64,000 nucleotides of DNA from positions 124,001 through 188,000 of the forward strand of contig NZ_FCNW02000001.1 of assembly GCF_001544475.1 (NCBI RefSeq), given 5' to 3'. The stretch is from Caballeronia humi (GTDB lineage Bacteria; Pseudomonadota; Gammaproteobacteria; Burkholderiales; Burkholderiaceae). This document shows positions 11,266 through 20,249 of the stretch, one piece after another. The notes beneath the pieces were generated by a model. It searched no databases and was not told the origin of the DNA. It worked only from the letters and a program-made list of their open reading frames with translations. Position numbers and translations under genes: made by a program. Each line of letters starts with the position of its first letter. Within the stretch, counting starts at the first letter, position 1.

Positions 11266-12207
11266 ATGCTCCTCCTCTCCTTCTACACGACGGCGATGCT
11301 GGCAATCGCGGGCGTGATCGTCGACCGGCTGATCGGCGAGCCGGGCACGCGTCATCCGCTCGTCGCGTTCGGGCGGCTTGCCACGCGTCTCGAAGCGCGC
11401 ATGAACACCGGCTTTCGCGCGCGTCCAGCGGGCATTCTCGCGTGGTTCGCCGCGGTCGTGCCGCCGGTCGCGATCGCCTGGCTGCTCGTGAGCGTGCTGC
11501 CGTTCGCGCTCGCGTGCGCCGTGCACGCGGCGCTCCTGTGGTTCGCGCTCGGCGGTAAGAGCCTGCGCGAGCACATCGCGCCGATCGCGCGTGCGCTCGG
11601 CTTCGGCGACCTCGCCGCCGCGCGCACGCTGACCGCGCGCATCGTCTCGCGCGAAACCGCCGATGCCGACGAAGCCGCGCTCTCGCGAGCGGCTGTCGAA
11701 TCGGCGCTGGAGAACGGCAACGATGCGATCTTCGGCGCGCTATTCTGGTTCGCGGTCGCGGGCGGGCCGGGCGCGCTGGCGTTTCGCTTGGCGAACACGC
11801 TCGATGCGATGTGGGGCTACCGCACGCCGCGCTATCTGCGCTTCGGCTGGGCGGCCGCCCGTTTCGACGACGTCCTGAACTTCGTCCCTGCGCGCCTGAC
11901 GGCGGCGAGCTACGCGCTTCTCGGCGACACGCGCACGGCGTGGCACTGCTGGCGCACGCAGGCGCCCTCGTGGGATAGCCCGAACGCGGGGCCGGTGATG
12001 GCGTCGGGCGCGGGCAGCCTCAACGTGCTGATCGGCGGCCCGGCGGTCTACAACGGCACGCTGGAATCGCGTCCGGTGCTCGGCTACGGCATGACCGCGA
12101 CGCCGCAGCACATCGTGGCGGCGTTGCGGCTCGTCGAGCGGACGACGTTTCTCTGGCTCGCGCTGTTTCTCTTTCTGGCTTTCATCAGTTTGGGCGCTCA
12201 TGGCTGA
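11266..12207 (+). CDS. cbiB: CbiB (CobD in Pseudomonas naming), adenosylcobinamide-phosphate synthase
   Basis: Integral membrane enzyme that attaches (R)-1-aminopropan-2-ol phosphate to adenosylcobyric acid. The 313 aa contain several hydrophobic segments (for example residues 55-85 and the C-terminal LWLALFLFLAFISL). Conserved cytoplasmic motifs: DRLIGEPGTRHPL near residue 20, ALENGNDAIFGALFW in the middle, and NLDxMWGYR-like NTLDAMWGYRTPRY. It starts six bases after cobU and overlaps the next gene by eight bases, so coupled translation is likely. It uses the product of the following cobD. Confidence 0.94.
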   Translation: MLLLSFYTTAMLAIAGVIVDRLIGEPGTRHPLVAFGRLATRLEARMNTGFRARPAGILAWFAAVVPPVAIAWLLVSVLPFALACAVHAALLWFALGGKSLREHIAPIARALGFGDLAAARTLTARIVSRETADADEAALSRAAVESALENGNDAIFGALFWFAVAGGPGALAFRLANTLDAMWGYRTPRYLRFGWAAARFDDVLNFVPARLTAASYALLGDTRTAWHCWRTQAPSWDSPNAGPVMASGAGSLNVLIGGPAVYNGTLESRPVLGYGMTATPQHIVAALRLVERTTFLWLALFLFLAFISLGAHG

Positions 12208-13213
12208 CACCTCAGACCCGATCCCGATCCGTCACGGCGGCAATCTGCGCGAAGCCGCGCGCCGCTATTCGATCCCTCTCGACGACTGGCTCGACCTTTC
12301 GACCGGGATCAATCCGCGCGGCTATCCGGTGCCGCCGGTGCCGCCGGACGCATGGCGCCGCCTGCCCGAAGACGACGACGGTTTGGCCGATGCCGCCGCG
12401 CGTTACTACGGTGCGACGGCCGCGCTGCCCGTCGCGGGAAGCCAGGCGGCGATTCGCGCGCTGCCGGCGCTGTTGCGGCCGGGCGTGGCGGGCGTCGCGC
12501 CGTTGACCTACGGCGAATACGCGCCCGCGTTCGAACGCGCGGGCCATCGCGTGAGGCCGCTAGATATTCGCGCGGGCGAATTGCCCGTCGAGTTCGATCA
12601 CGTCATCGTCGCGAATCCGAACAATCCGACGACCGAGCCCATCGAACGCGATGTGCTTTTGCGCTGGCATCGGCAGCTTGCGGAGCGCGGGGGCACGCTG
12701 ATCGTCGACGAAGCCTTCGCCGATGCCGCTGATCCTGGCGCTTCGCTCGCAAGCGAAGCGCCTTGCGAGGGACTCGTCGTGCTGCGCTCGGTCGGCAAGT
12801 TCTTCGGGCTGGCAGGGATTCGCGTCGGGTTCGTGCTGGCCGCCGAGCCGCTGCGTCGCGCGCTGAACGACAGGCTCGGCGCGTGGACGGTAAGTGGCCC
12901 GGCGCGGCATGCCGTGCGGGCCGCGTTCGGCGATATCGCCTGGCAAGACGCGATGCGCGCGCAACTCGCGACGGATAGCGCGCGCCTCGCCGCGCTGATC
13001 GCGAGCCACGGTTTTGATCCGAAGTCAGCGCCGCTCTTCGTCTGGGTCGAGACGCACGACGCCGCGTTTCTGCAAGACGCATTGGCGACGCGCGGCATCT
13101 GGACGCGTCTCTTCGATCACGGCGATATGACGCCGAGCCTGCGTCTGGGCCTGCCCGGATCGGAAGGCGACTGGGCGCGTCTTTCACGCGCGTTCGCGGA
13201 GATTCGCGCATGA
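12200..13213 (+). CDS. cobD: CobD, L-threonine-O-3-phosphate decarboxylase (PLP)
   Basis: Fold-type I PLP enzyme that produces the aminopropanol phosphate linker for CbiB. The product is 337 aa. Seen: substrate/PLP loop LDLSTGINPRGYP near residue 30, ANPNNPTTEP near residue 138, VDEAFAD near residue 170, and the PLP lysine in VLRSVGKFFGLAGIRVGF near residue 200. Called CobC in the Pseudomonas nomenclature. It overlaps cbiB by 8 bases and btuF by 4 (ATGA), so the four genes form a tight operon. Confidence 0.93.
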   Translation: MADTSDPIPIRHGGNLREAARRYSIPLDDWLDLSTGINPRGYPVPPVPPDAWRRLPEDDDGLADAAARYYGATAALPVAGSQAAIRALPALLRPGVAGVAPLTYGEYAPAFERAGHRVRPLDIRAGELPVEFDHVIVANPNNPTTEPIERDVLLRWHRQLAERGGTLIVDEAFADAADPGASLASEAPCEGLVVLRSVGKFFGLAGIRVGFVLAAEPLRRALNDRLGAWTVSGPARHAVRAAFGDIAWQDAMRAQLATDSARLAALIASHGFDPKSAPLFVWVETHDAAFLQDALATRGIWTRLFDHGDMTPSLRLGLPGSEGDWARLSRAFAEIRA

Positions 13214-14106
13214 CGTTGCGGCGCTTCATGACGTCGGCAGCGTTATTCATCGCGATGCAGGCGCACGCTGCGCTCACCGTCACCGACGACACCGGCGCCA
13301 CCGTCACGCTCGATGCAGCCGCCCAACGCGTCGTCAGCCTCGCGCCGCACGTCACCGAACTGCTGTTCGCGGCGGGCGGCGGCGCGCGCATCGTCGGCGC
13401 GGTGACGTACAGCGACTACCCGCGCGAGGCGCGATCGATACCGCGCGTCGGCGACAACAAGGCGCTCGATCTCGAACGCATCGTCGCGCTGAAGCCGGAC
13501 CTGATCGTCGTGTGGCGGCATGGCAATGCGGCGCGTCAGATCGACCGGCTGCGCGAGTTGCACGTGCCGCTCTATTTCAGCGAGCCGCAGCACATCGACG
13601 ATATCCCTGCAACGATCGGCAAGCTCGGCGTGCTGCTCGGCACGTCGAACATCGCCGCCGATGCATCGAATGCATTCCGCCGCGACATCGCTTCGCTGCG
13701 CACGCGCTATGCGGCACGGCCAGCGGTCGGCGTGTTCTATCAGGTCTGGGACGACCCGCTGATGACGCTCAACGGCGCGCATGTCTTCAGCGAAGTGATC
13801 GAGTTGTGCGGCGGACGCAACGTGTTCGCGGACCTGAAGCCACTCGTCCCGACGATCTCCACCGAAGCCGTGCTCTCCGCAAACCCCGAAGCGATCGTCA
13901 CCGCGACGCCGGGCGCGACGCAATCGGATCATCCGTTGCCGGCGCTCGCTCGCTGGAAGCAGTGGCCTTCGATGACGGCGGTCGCGCGCAACAACCTGTT
14001 CGGCATCGACGGCGATCTGATCAACCGGCCGACGCCGCGTCTCGCCATCGGCGCGGCGCGTCTGTGCGAAGACCTCGAAGCGGCGCGCGAACGTCGGCCG
14101 AAATGA
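13210..14106 (+). CDS. btuF: Periplasmic cobalamin-binding protein of an ABC importer (BtuF-like)
   Basis: 298-aa type III solute-binding protein. It has a signal peptide of about 20 residues (MTLRRFMTSAALFIAMQAHA) and two lobes: RVVSLAPHVTELLFAAG near residue 45 and the C-terminal lobe with FGIDGDLINRPTPRL. It would deliver cobalamin or cobinamide to BtuCD. The permease and ATPase genes are nearby but on the opposite strand in the riboswitch operon. The stop at 14104-14106 abuts the stop of the converging cobC. Iron-siderophore binding is an alternative for this fold, but the neighbourhood argues strongly for corrinoids. Confidence 0.88.
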   Translation: MTLRRFMTSAALFIAMQAHAALTVTDDTGATVTLDAAAQRVVSLAPHVTELLFAAGGGARIVGAVTYSDYPREARSIPRVGDNKALDLERIVALKPDLIVVWRHGNAARQIDRLRELHVPLYFSEPQHIDDIPATIGKLGVLLGTSNIAADASNAFRRDIASLRTRYAARPAVGVFYQVWDDPLMTLNGAHVFSEVIELCGGRNVFADLKPLVPTISTEAVLSANPEAIVTATPGATQSDHPLPALARWKQWPSMTAVARNNLFGIDGDLINRPTPRLAIGAARLCEDLEAARERRPK

Positions 14107-14676
14107 TCAAGCGTTCCAGCGCACGAGGAGCCACTCGTCGCGCGCGCGTCTGAGATACACGATCGCGCCGTAATCGAGCGGCCATTGCAACACGCTTGCC
14201 TGCTGCGCATTCAGCAAACGCGCGGTGAGCACGCGGATCACGCCCGCATGCGTGACAGCGTGAACGGGCGCCTCGCTGCGAGCGCACGTATCGTCAAACC
14301 ACTCCATCACGCGCATGCTGAACTGCGCGAGACTCTCGCCGCCATGCGCGCGAGCGTGTTCGAGATCGTCGGCCCATGCATCGAGCAACGCGCGATCGAT
14401 GCTGTCCCACGCGCGGTTCTCCCAGGCGCCGAAGTCGATTTCCTTCAGGCGTTCGTCGGTGTGCGTTTCGCCCAGCGCTCGCGCAATCAAAACGCATCGC
14501 CGCAGTGAGCTCGCATGCCAAACGCCCAAGCATGGCGGCACGTTCAACGCGCGCATTCGCTCCGAGAGCACGCGCGCCGATGCTTCGGCATCGTCTGCGA
14601 GCGGAACGTCGGCTTGGCCGTAGCAAATACCCGCATCGATCGCGACGGCCGGATGGCGGATCAGGACGAGATCCAT
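14107..14676 (-). CDS. cobC: CobC-type alpha-ribazole phosphatase (histidine phosphatase family)
   Basis: Removes the 5'-phosphate of alpha-ribazole phosphate or adenosylcobalamin phosphate. 189 aa. Catalytic histidine in LVLIRHPA at residues 3-10 (RHP where many members have RHG), YGQADVPLADDAE, the acid region EIDFGAWENRAWD near residue 93 and the second histidine in AVTHAGVIRVL near residue 152. The ATG at 14676 lies inside the end of cobS, a 16-base overlap, so it is the coupled last gene of the riboswitch-led train. Confidence 0.9.
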   Translation of the reverse strand: MDLVLIRHPAVAIDAGICYGQADVPLADDAEASARVLSERMRALNVPPCLGVWHASSLRRCVLIARALGETHTDERLKEIDFGAWENRAWDSIDRALLDAWADDLEHARAHGGESLAQFSMRVMEWFDDTCARSEAPVHAVTHAGVIRVLTARLLNAQQASVLQWPLDYGAIVYLRRARDEWLLVRWNA

Positions 14677-15422
14677 GCAAGCCCCGTCAGATAGATCGTC
14701 ACTTCGAAAAGCTGTTGTGCGAAGCCGAGACAATCGCCGGTATAGCCGCCGATGCGTCGCACGAAGTATCGGCCGATCGCGAAACGCATCACGATCAGCA
14801 CGGCGATCGATAAGCAACCGAGCCGCCAGTCGGGCCAGAAGAGCCACGGCAATCCGCATATCACCGCAAGCCCGAATGCCGCCACGCTCATGCGCTGCGC
14901 AACCGGTTTTGCCTTGCCCTCGTCGCGCACGTAGTCGAGCGTAAGCAGATAGCTGATCGCGAACGTGCGGCTCGCGGCATGCGCGGCGATCATGAGCCAC
15001 ACGGCGCGCATCGGTGGAAGAAAGGCGAGCGCCTGCCACTTCAAAGCCAAAACGACCATAAGCGCAAGCGCGCCGAACGCGCCGATGCGCGAATCGTGCA
15101 TGATGCGCAGCGCATCGTCGCGAGTGTAGGCGCCGCCGAATGCGTCGAAACAATCGGCGAGGCCGTCTTCGTGAAAGGCGCCGGTGAGCAGCAGCGTCGC
15201 GGCCATCGACAGCAGCACGGCGACGCTCGCGGGAAACACGCGCAAAGCAACGAGATAAACAAGCGCCCCGACCCCGCCGACCATCAGCCCGACGAGCGGA
15301 AAATAGCGCGCCGCCGCGTTCAGGTAATGCCGCTCGAAGCCGACCCAGCGCGGCACCGGCACACGCGTAAAGTAGCCGAGCGCGGTGAAGAAGTAGCGCA
15401 GTTCGTCGAGTGGCCGAAGCAT
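14661..15422 (-). CDS. cobS: CobS, adenosylcobinamide-GDP ribazoletransferase
   Basis: Polytopic membrane enzyme that joins AdoCbi-GDP to alpha-ribazole (phosphate), giving cobalamin. 253 aa. Motifs: FTALGYFTRVPVPRW near residue 11, ATLLLTGAFHEDGLADCFDA near residue 75 (the acidic metal-binding motif), MHDSRIGAFGAL near residue 108. Five to seven hydrophobic segments. The ATG at 15422 opens MLRPLDELRYFF, the usual start; a longer upstream frame overlaps cobT. Four bases separate it from cobT. Confidence 0.95.
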   Translation of the reverse strand: MLRPLDELRYFFTALGYFTRVPVPRWVGFERHYLNAAARYFPLVGLMVGGVGALVYLVALRVFPASVAVLLSMAATLLLTGAFHEDGLADCFDAFGGAYTRDDALRIMHDSRIGAFGALALMVVLALKWQALAFLPPMRAVWLMIAAHAASRTFAISYLLTLDYVRDEGKAKPVAQRMSVAAFGLAVICGLPWLFWPDWRLGCLSIAVLIVMRFAIGRYFVRRIGGYTGDCLGFAQQLFEVTIYLTGLAWISS

Positions 15423-15426
15423 CGCG

Positions 15427-16488
15427 TCACGCGTCCTTGTTCGATACGCCCGCCGATTCGAAGCTCGCCATTTCATCGACGAACGCGACCGCCGCGCGCA
15501 ACAGCGGCAACGCGAGCGCGGCGCCTGTGCCTTCGCCGAGACGCAGGTCGAGTTGCAGGAGCGGCTTGGCATCGAAGTAGCCGAGCATGCGCGCGTGCCC
15601 CGTTTCGTTCGATGCATGCGCGAACACGCAGTAATCGAGAACGTCAGGCGCGATCGCATGCGCGACGATGAGCGCGGAAGTCGCAATGAAACCATCGACC
15701 AGGATCGTCATGCTCGCGTGCGCGGCGGCGAGATACGCGCCCGCGATCATCGCGATTTCGAAGCCACCGAACGTGGCGAGCGTATCGACGGGATCGGCGC
15801 CCGGCGGGTGACGGTCGAGCGCGGCTGCCAGCACATCGCGCTTGTGGCTCACGCCTTCGTTCGACAATCCCGTGCCCCGTCCGACACACACGTCGACCGG
15901 CAAGCCGCACAGCCGGCTCATCAGGCACGCCGCCGCCGAGGTGTTCGCGATCCCCATCTCGCCGAAGCCGATCACGTTCGTTCCAAGCGCCGCGTGATGA
16001 CGCACGCGCGCGGCACCGCGTTCGATAGCTTCTAACGCTTCGTCGCGCGTCATCGCCGGTTCGTGCGCAAAGTTGCGTGTGCCACCGCGCCGGATCGCGA
16101 TGTCGATCAAGCCCTCGGATGCGGGCAGCGCTGTCGCGACACCCGCATCGACCACTTCCAGCGTCATGCCGACCGAGCGCGACAGCGCATTGATCGCAGC
16201 GCCGCCCGCCACGAAATTCGCGACCATCTGCGCGGTCACTTCCTGCGGATACGAACTCACACCTTCCGCCGCGATGCCGTGATCGCCCGCGAAGACGATC
16301 ATCGCGGGGCGTTCGATGCGCGGCTTTGTCGTCCGCTGGATCAGGCCGATCTGCAGCGCGAGCGATTCGAGCCGGCCGAGGCTGCCGGGCGGCTTCGTCT
16401 TCGTATCGATAATGTGCTGAAACTCGCGTTCGAACGAGCGGTCGAGCGGTTGCGGTAGATCGCGGATGAGTGGCATTGATTCGTCCAT
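15427..16488 (-). CDS. cobT: CobT, nicotinate-nucleotide:dimethylbenzimidazole phosphoribosyltransferase
   Basis: Transfers phosphoribose from NaMN to a lower-ligand base (dimethylbenzimidazole in most cobalamin makers), giving alpha-ribazole phosphate. 353 aa. Motifs: DTKTKPPGSLGRLE near residue 30, MIVFAGDHGIAAEGVSSYPQ near residue 65, the glycine-rich VGRGTGLSNEGVSHK, and the C-terminal LRLGEGTGAALALPL holding the catalytic glutamate. It follows btuD by six bases. No bluB is visible in the window, so the source of the base is not encoded here. Confidence 0.96.
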   Translation of the reverse strand: MDESMPLIRDLPQPLDRSFEREFQHIIDTKTKPPGSLGRLESLALQIGLIQRTTKPRIERPAMIVFAGDHGIAAEGVSSYPQEVTAQMVANFVAGGAAINALSRSVGMTLEVVDAGVATALPASEGLIDIAIRRGGTRNFAHEPAMTRDEALEAIERGAARVRHHAALGTNVIGFGEMGIANTSAAACLMSRLCGLPVDVCVGRGTGLSNEGVSHKRDVLAAALDRHPPGADPVDTLATFGGFEIAMIAGAYLAAAHASMTILVDGFIATSALIVAHAIAPDVLDYCVFAHASNETGHARMLGYFDAKPLLQLDLRLGEGTGAALALPLLRAAVAFVDEMASFESAGVSNKDA

Positions 16489-16494
16489 TGGGGA

Positions 16495-17283
16495 TCAAAG
16501 GTCCGGCGCGCGCATCACGGGCACGAGGGCCTCGTGATCGCCTTCGCGGATCAAGGTGAGCGGATAGCCAAACGCGGCGCTCGCACGTTTCGCGCTCAGC
16601 ACGTCGCGCGCGGGGCCAGCGTGCGCGCGGCCGGCGCCGTCGAGCAGCAAAGCGTGCGTGGCGAAGCGGCGCGCGAGATTCAGGTCGTGGCACGAGAAGA
16701 TCACGGTGCGCACGTCCGGCCGATCGCGCGTCCAGCGGGTCAGCACTTGCAGGCACTCGATCTGGTGATGCAGGTCGAGATGCGAAAGCGGTTCGTCGAG
16801 GAAGAGGAGCGGCGCGTCCTGACAGAGCGTCGCGGCGAGCGCGACGCGTTGCCGCTCGCCGCCCGAGAGCGACAGCACATCGCGCGTCGCGAACGACGCA
16901 AGCCCGAGCACGTCGAGCGCCGCCTGCGCCGCGCGACGATCGGCATCGTTTTCCCAGCCCCAGCCAGTGAGATGCGGGAAGCGGTTGAGCATCACGATAT
17001 CGAGGACGGTGGCGTTGAACGCGTCGTGCGCGCTTTGCGGCATCACCGCGCGGCGCCGCGCGAGATCGGCGGCGCGCCAGCTATTCAACCCGATGCCATC
17101 GAGCGAAACCGTCCCCGCCGCTGGCTTCGACAAACCGCCAAGCGCCGCGATCAGTGTCGTCTTGCCCGCGCCGTTCGGCCCCGCGATGCACCACACTTCG
17201 CCGGGCGCGAAACTCTGCGTGAGCGCGGCGATCAGCGTGCGGCTCGCGGCGCGCAAGGTGAGGCCGTCGGCGCGAAGGGTCAT
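16495..17283 (-). CDS. btuD: Cobalamin ABC importer ATP-binding protein (BtuD-like)
   Basis: ABC ATPase of the FecE/BtuD class, 262 aa. Walker A GPNGAGKTTLIAALGG near residue 38, Q-loop AVMPQSA near residue 80, signature LSLSGGERQRVALA near residue 140, Walker B LLFLDEPLSHLD and H-loop FSCHDLNLA. The ATG at 17283 overlaps the btuC stop by four bases (ATGA). A much longer frame upstream is only the antisense-like extension through btuC and is ignored. Context (btuB, btuC, cobT, cobS, riboswitch) makes corrinoid the likely substrate. Confidence 0.92.
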   Translation of the reverse strand: MTLRADGLTLRAASRTLIAALTQSFAPGEVWCIAGPNGAGKTTLIAALGGLSKPAAGTVSLDGIGLNSWRAADLARRRAVMPQSAHDAFNATVLDIVMLNRFPHLTGWGWENDADRRAAQAALDVLGLASFATRDVLSLSGGERQRVALAATLCQDAPLLFLDEPLSHLDLHHQIECLQVLTRWTRDRPDVRTVIFSCHDLNLARRFATHALLLDGAGRAHAGPARDVLSAKRASAAFGYPLTLIREGDHEALVPVMRAPDL

Positions 17284-18281
17284 CGCGGCCTCCGCAGCAG
17301 CATCCACAGGAACACCGGCACACCGATCAGCGCCGTCATCACGCCGACCGGCAATTGCGCCGGCGCGATCGACGTGCGCGCGATCAGATCGGCGCCCATC
17401 ACCGCGACACCGCCCGTGAGCGCCGCTGCCGGCAGCAGCATGCGCTGGTCGTTGCCGAACGCGAGCCGCAGCACGTGCGGCACGACGAGCCCGACGAAGC
17501 CAATCGTGCCAGCCGTCGTCACGGCAGCCGCCGCCGCGAGCGACGCCACGAGATAGATGCGCAACCGCAAGCGCACGACCGGCACGCCGAGCGCCTGCGC
17601 GGCCGCATCGCCGCGCAGCATGACGTTGAGTTGCGGCGCCACCGGCACGATCGACACGAGCACGACGGCCAGCGCGATCAGCGCGGTCCACGGCGCCGCG
17701 ACGCCGTTTAGATCGCCCGTCAGCCAGAAGACCATGCCGCGCAGCCGGTTCTCCGGCGCGACCGCGAGCATCAGCGTGATCAGCGCGCCCCAGCCCGCCG
17801 CGATCACCGCGCCCGTCAGTAAAAGACGCGGCGACGCGTCCTGCGGCTCGCCATGCCAGAGTTCGCGGCGCGCGAGGCCGAGCACGAGCAGGATCGAAAG
17901 GAACGCGCCGGCGAAAGCGGCGGCATCGACGCTCCACCACGGCAGCGAAGCGAGCATCGCGGCGAGCGCGAACGTCGCCGCGCCGCCGGACACGCCGAGC
18001 ACGTAAGGCTCGGCGAGCGGATTACGCAAGAGCACTTGCAGCAGCGCGCCGCCCATCGCGAGCAGCGCGCCCGACGCGAAGCCCGCGAGCGCGCGCGGCA
18101 GGCGCAGGCTGAGCACGATTTCATCGATCACATCGGGGGACGAAGCGCGCGCATGCAGCAACGCATCGATCACGCGCGACGGCGAGACCGCGATGCTGCC
18201 AAGCGCAAGCGACGCCACGAACACGACGAGCGCCGCCACGGCGAGCGCCGTCCAGATCGCGGCGGCGCGGCTCACGTTCAT
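17280..18281 (-). CDS. btuC: Cobalamin ABC importer permease (BtuC, FecCD family)
   Basis: About ten hydrophobic helices over 333 aa. Family landmarks: LRLPRALAGFASGALLAMGG near residue 60, NPLAEPYVLGVSGGA near residue 90, FWLTGDLNGV, and the coupling-helix region GTIGFVGLVVPHVLRLAFG near residue 265. The start is uncertain: ATG at 18281 (chosen) leaves 26 bases after the btuB stop. An in-frame TTG at 18311 would overlap that stop and add ten residues. Neither has a strong Shine-Dalgarno. Part of the riboswitch-led operon. Confidence 0.9.
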   Translation of the reverse strand: MNVSRAAAIWTALAVAALVVFVASLALGSIAVSPSRVIDALLHARASSPDVIDEIVLSLRLPRALAGFASGALLAMGGALLQVLLRNPLAEPYVLGVSGGAATFALAAMLASLPWWSVDAAAFAGAFLSILLVLGLARRELWHGEPQDASPRLLLTGAVIAAGWGALITLMLAVAPENRLRGMVFWLTGDLNGVAAPWTALIALAVVLVSIVPVAPQLNVMLRGDAAAQALGVPVVRLRLRIYLVASLAAAAAVTTAGTIGFVGLVVPHVLRLAFGNDQRMLLPAAALTGGVAVMGADLIARTSIAPAQLPVGVMTALIGVPVFLWMLLRRPR

Positions 18282-18307
18282 GCCGCGCGCGAGCGTCCGT
18301 TCAAGGC

Positions 18308-20152
18308 TCAAAGCTGCCGCCAGCCGAGCGTGATGTAGGCACCGCGACGCGGCGTGTTGTACGAATAGGCGAGTTCATAGTCCTTGTCGAACAGGTTGTC
18401 GATGCGCGCATCCACGTACCATGACTTCGTGATCTCGTAACGCGCCGACAGGTTCACGACGCCATAGCCCGCCAGCGTCGACTCGTAATCGTTGCGCGCG
18501 CCGCTGACGATCCACTCGCCGCCGACACGCCATGCGCCGATCGACCGGTGCGCCGTGAACGACGCGAACCGGCGCGCGCGCCGCGTCAGTTCCTCGTGAT
18601 TCGTTTCGTCGAGCGGATTCTGGAACGTGAAGCTCGCGCGGACGTCCGTTGCGCCGACGTGCCCCGCCCACGATCCCTCGATGCCCTGAATCTTCGCGCG
18701 CCCCACGTTCTGCGCGATGTAAAAGCCGCTGCCGTCGCCCACGTAATCGATCAGGTTCGTATAGCGCGTCTGAAATGCCGTCAGGCGCAGCACGCCGATC
18801 TTCCCCGATGCGTACTGCAACGCCGCTTCGACCGAATGGCTGCGCTCGGGCTGGATCGACGGATTGCCGCTGAACGGATAGTACAGATCGTCGAAGCTCG
18901 GCGCGCGGAACGACGCGGCGTAACTTGCGGTCACCTTCCAGTGCTGATCGAAGTTGTAGCCGTAGCCGAGATAGTAGCTGTTCGCGCCGCCGAAATCGGA
19001 GTACTGGTCGCGCCGCACGTTCGCCTGGAACTGGCTCGCGCCGATGCGGCCCACGTAGCCCGCGAACACCGAATTGACGTGGCGATCGGGCGCGGCGAGT
19101 TCGTCGGAATCGAGCGACTGGTCGACGTGTTCGTAGCCGAACAGCAGCTTGTGATCGCGCGCAAGCCGAAAGTCGTTCTGCCACACGTATTGGCGATTCT
19201 CCGAATCGAAGCGGCTCGTCGCGACGCCGTTCTGGTCGATCGCCGCGCGGTCCTGTCCCTGCGCCAGCGTGAAGTGCGTGGTCCAGCGATCGGTCAGCTT
19301 GCCGTTCGCGAACACCGACGCCGAGCGCACACGATCGTGCGATTCGTTCAGGTCGGTCGGCACGCCGTATGCATCGTCGAAACTGTTGATGCCGTTCGAC
19401 TGCAAGAATCGTACGCCGCCGTCCCACTTGTCCGTGAACGCGTGGCGCAGCGTCGCCGCGACGCTTTCGTTGAGATAGCCGTTCGCGTTCGGATTGGCGT
19501 TCGGCGCGATGGCCGGATCGATCGACGAGAAGCCGTCGGTCTTTTCGCGCGAGACGGTCACGCTGAATGTCGTGCGCCCCTCCTGGTCGAGCGCGCCGCT
19601 CGCGCCGAGTTGCTGCCGCTGCGAGTGATAGCTGCCGTATTCGGCCTCGAAGTTGAAGCGCGGCGGATGACTGCCGCCTTCCTTCGTAAAAATTTGCACG
19701 ACGCCGCCGATCGCCCCCGATCCATACAGCGCGGATACGTTGCCGTTCACGACTTCGATGTGGTCGATTTCATCGAGCATGAGTTGCGAAAGCTGCGCCG
19801 CGCCGAGCCCCGCCGACTCGACCCGCACGCCGTCGATCAACACGAGCGATTGCGCCGACGACGCGCCGCGTATGAATAGCCCCGACGACGCGCCCGGCCC
19901 GCCGTTGCGCGTGATCTGCACGCCAGGCGCGAGCGCGACGAGGCCGGCCGCATCGGACGAATTCGTGTCGGCGATGTCCTGCGCGTCGAAAAGCGTGGTT
20001 TGTGCGATGGAATCGGCGAGCGGCTCGGGCGCGCGCGTCGCGGTGACGACGATGGGCTGCAAAGCCTGCTCGGCTTGAGCAAGCGCCGCAAACGGCAGCG
20101 CGCCGCCGACGACGAGCATCGGCCGGACCACGCGGACGAGGGGATGAAACAT
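18308..20152 (-). CDS. btuB: BtuB-like TonB-dependent outer-membrane cobalamin receptor
   Basis: 614 aa. Signal peptide about residues 1-27 (ending PFAALAQA), TonB box region QPIVVTATR near residue 33, plug domain with APGVQITRNGG and GVVQIFTKEGG, then a 22-strand-type barrel ending YITLGWRQL. Active uptake of corrinoids across the outer membrane using TonB energy. The ATG at 20152 is the start that gives the signal peptide. A cobalamin riboswitch lies about 100 bases upstream, so expression should fall when adenosylcobalamin is plentiful. The final residue is Leu rather than the usual Phe/Trp. Confidence 0.94.
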   Translation of the reverse strand: MFHPLVRVVRPMLVVGGALPFAALAQAEQALQPIVVTATRAPEPLADSIAQTTLFDAQDIADTNSSDAAGLVALAPGVQITRNGGPGASSGLFIRGASSAQSLVLIDGVRVESAGLGAAQLSQLMLDEIDHIEVVNGNVSALYGSGAIGGVVQIFTKEGGSHPPRFNFEAEYGSYHSQRQQLGASGALDQEGRTTFSVTVSREKTDGFSSIDPAIAPNANPNANGYLNESVAATLRHAFTDKWDGGVRFLQSNGINSFDDAYGVPTDLNESHDRVRSASVFANGKLTDRWTTHFTLAQGQDRAAIDQNGVATSRFDSENRQYVWQNDFRLARDHKLLFGYEHVDQSLDSDELAAPDRHVNSVFAGYVGRIGASQFQANVRRDQYSDFGGANSYYLGYGYNFDQHWKVTASYAASFRAPSFDDLYYPFSGNPSIQPERSHSVEAALQYASGKIGVLRLTAFQTRYTNLIDYVGDGSGFYIAQNVGRAKIQGIEGSWAGHVGATDVRASFTFQNPLDETNHEELTRRARRFASFTAHRSIGAWRVGGEWIVSGARNDYESTLAGYGVVNLSARYEITKSWYVDARIDNLFDKDYELAYSYNTPRRGAYITLGWRQL

Positions 20153-20249
20153 GTGTGAAGCGTTTCCTGTCGATGGCGAGCGCGACCCGCTCCCCGCAGG
20201 CTTCATGCGCAAACGGTGCTGCCTCGTGCGAAGCACGAGCGCGGCACGT

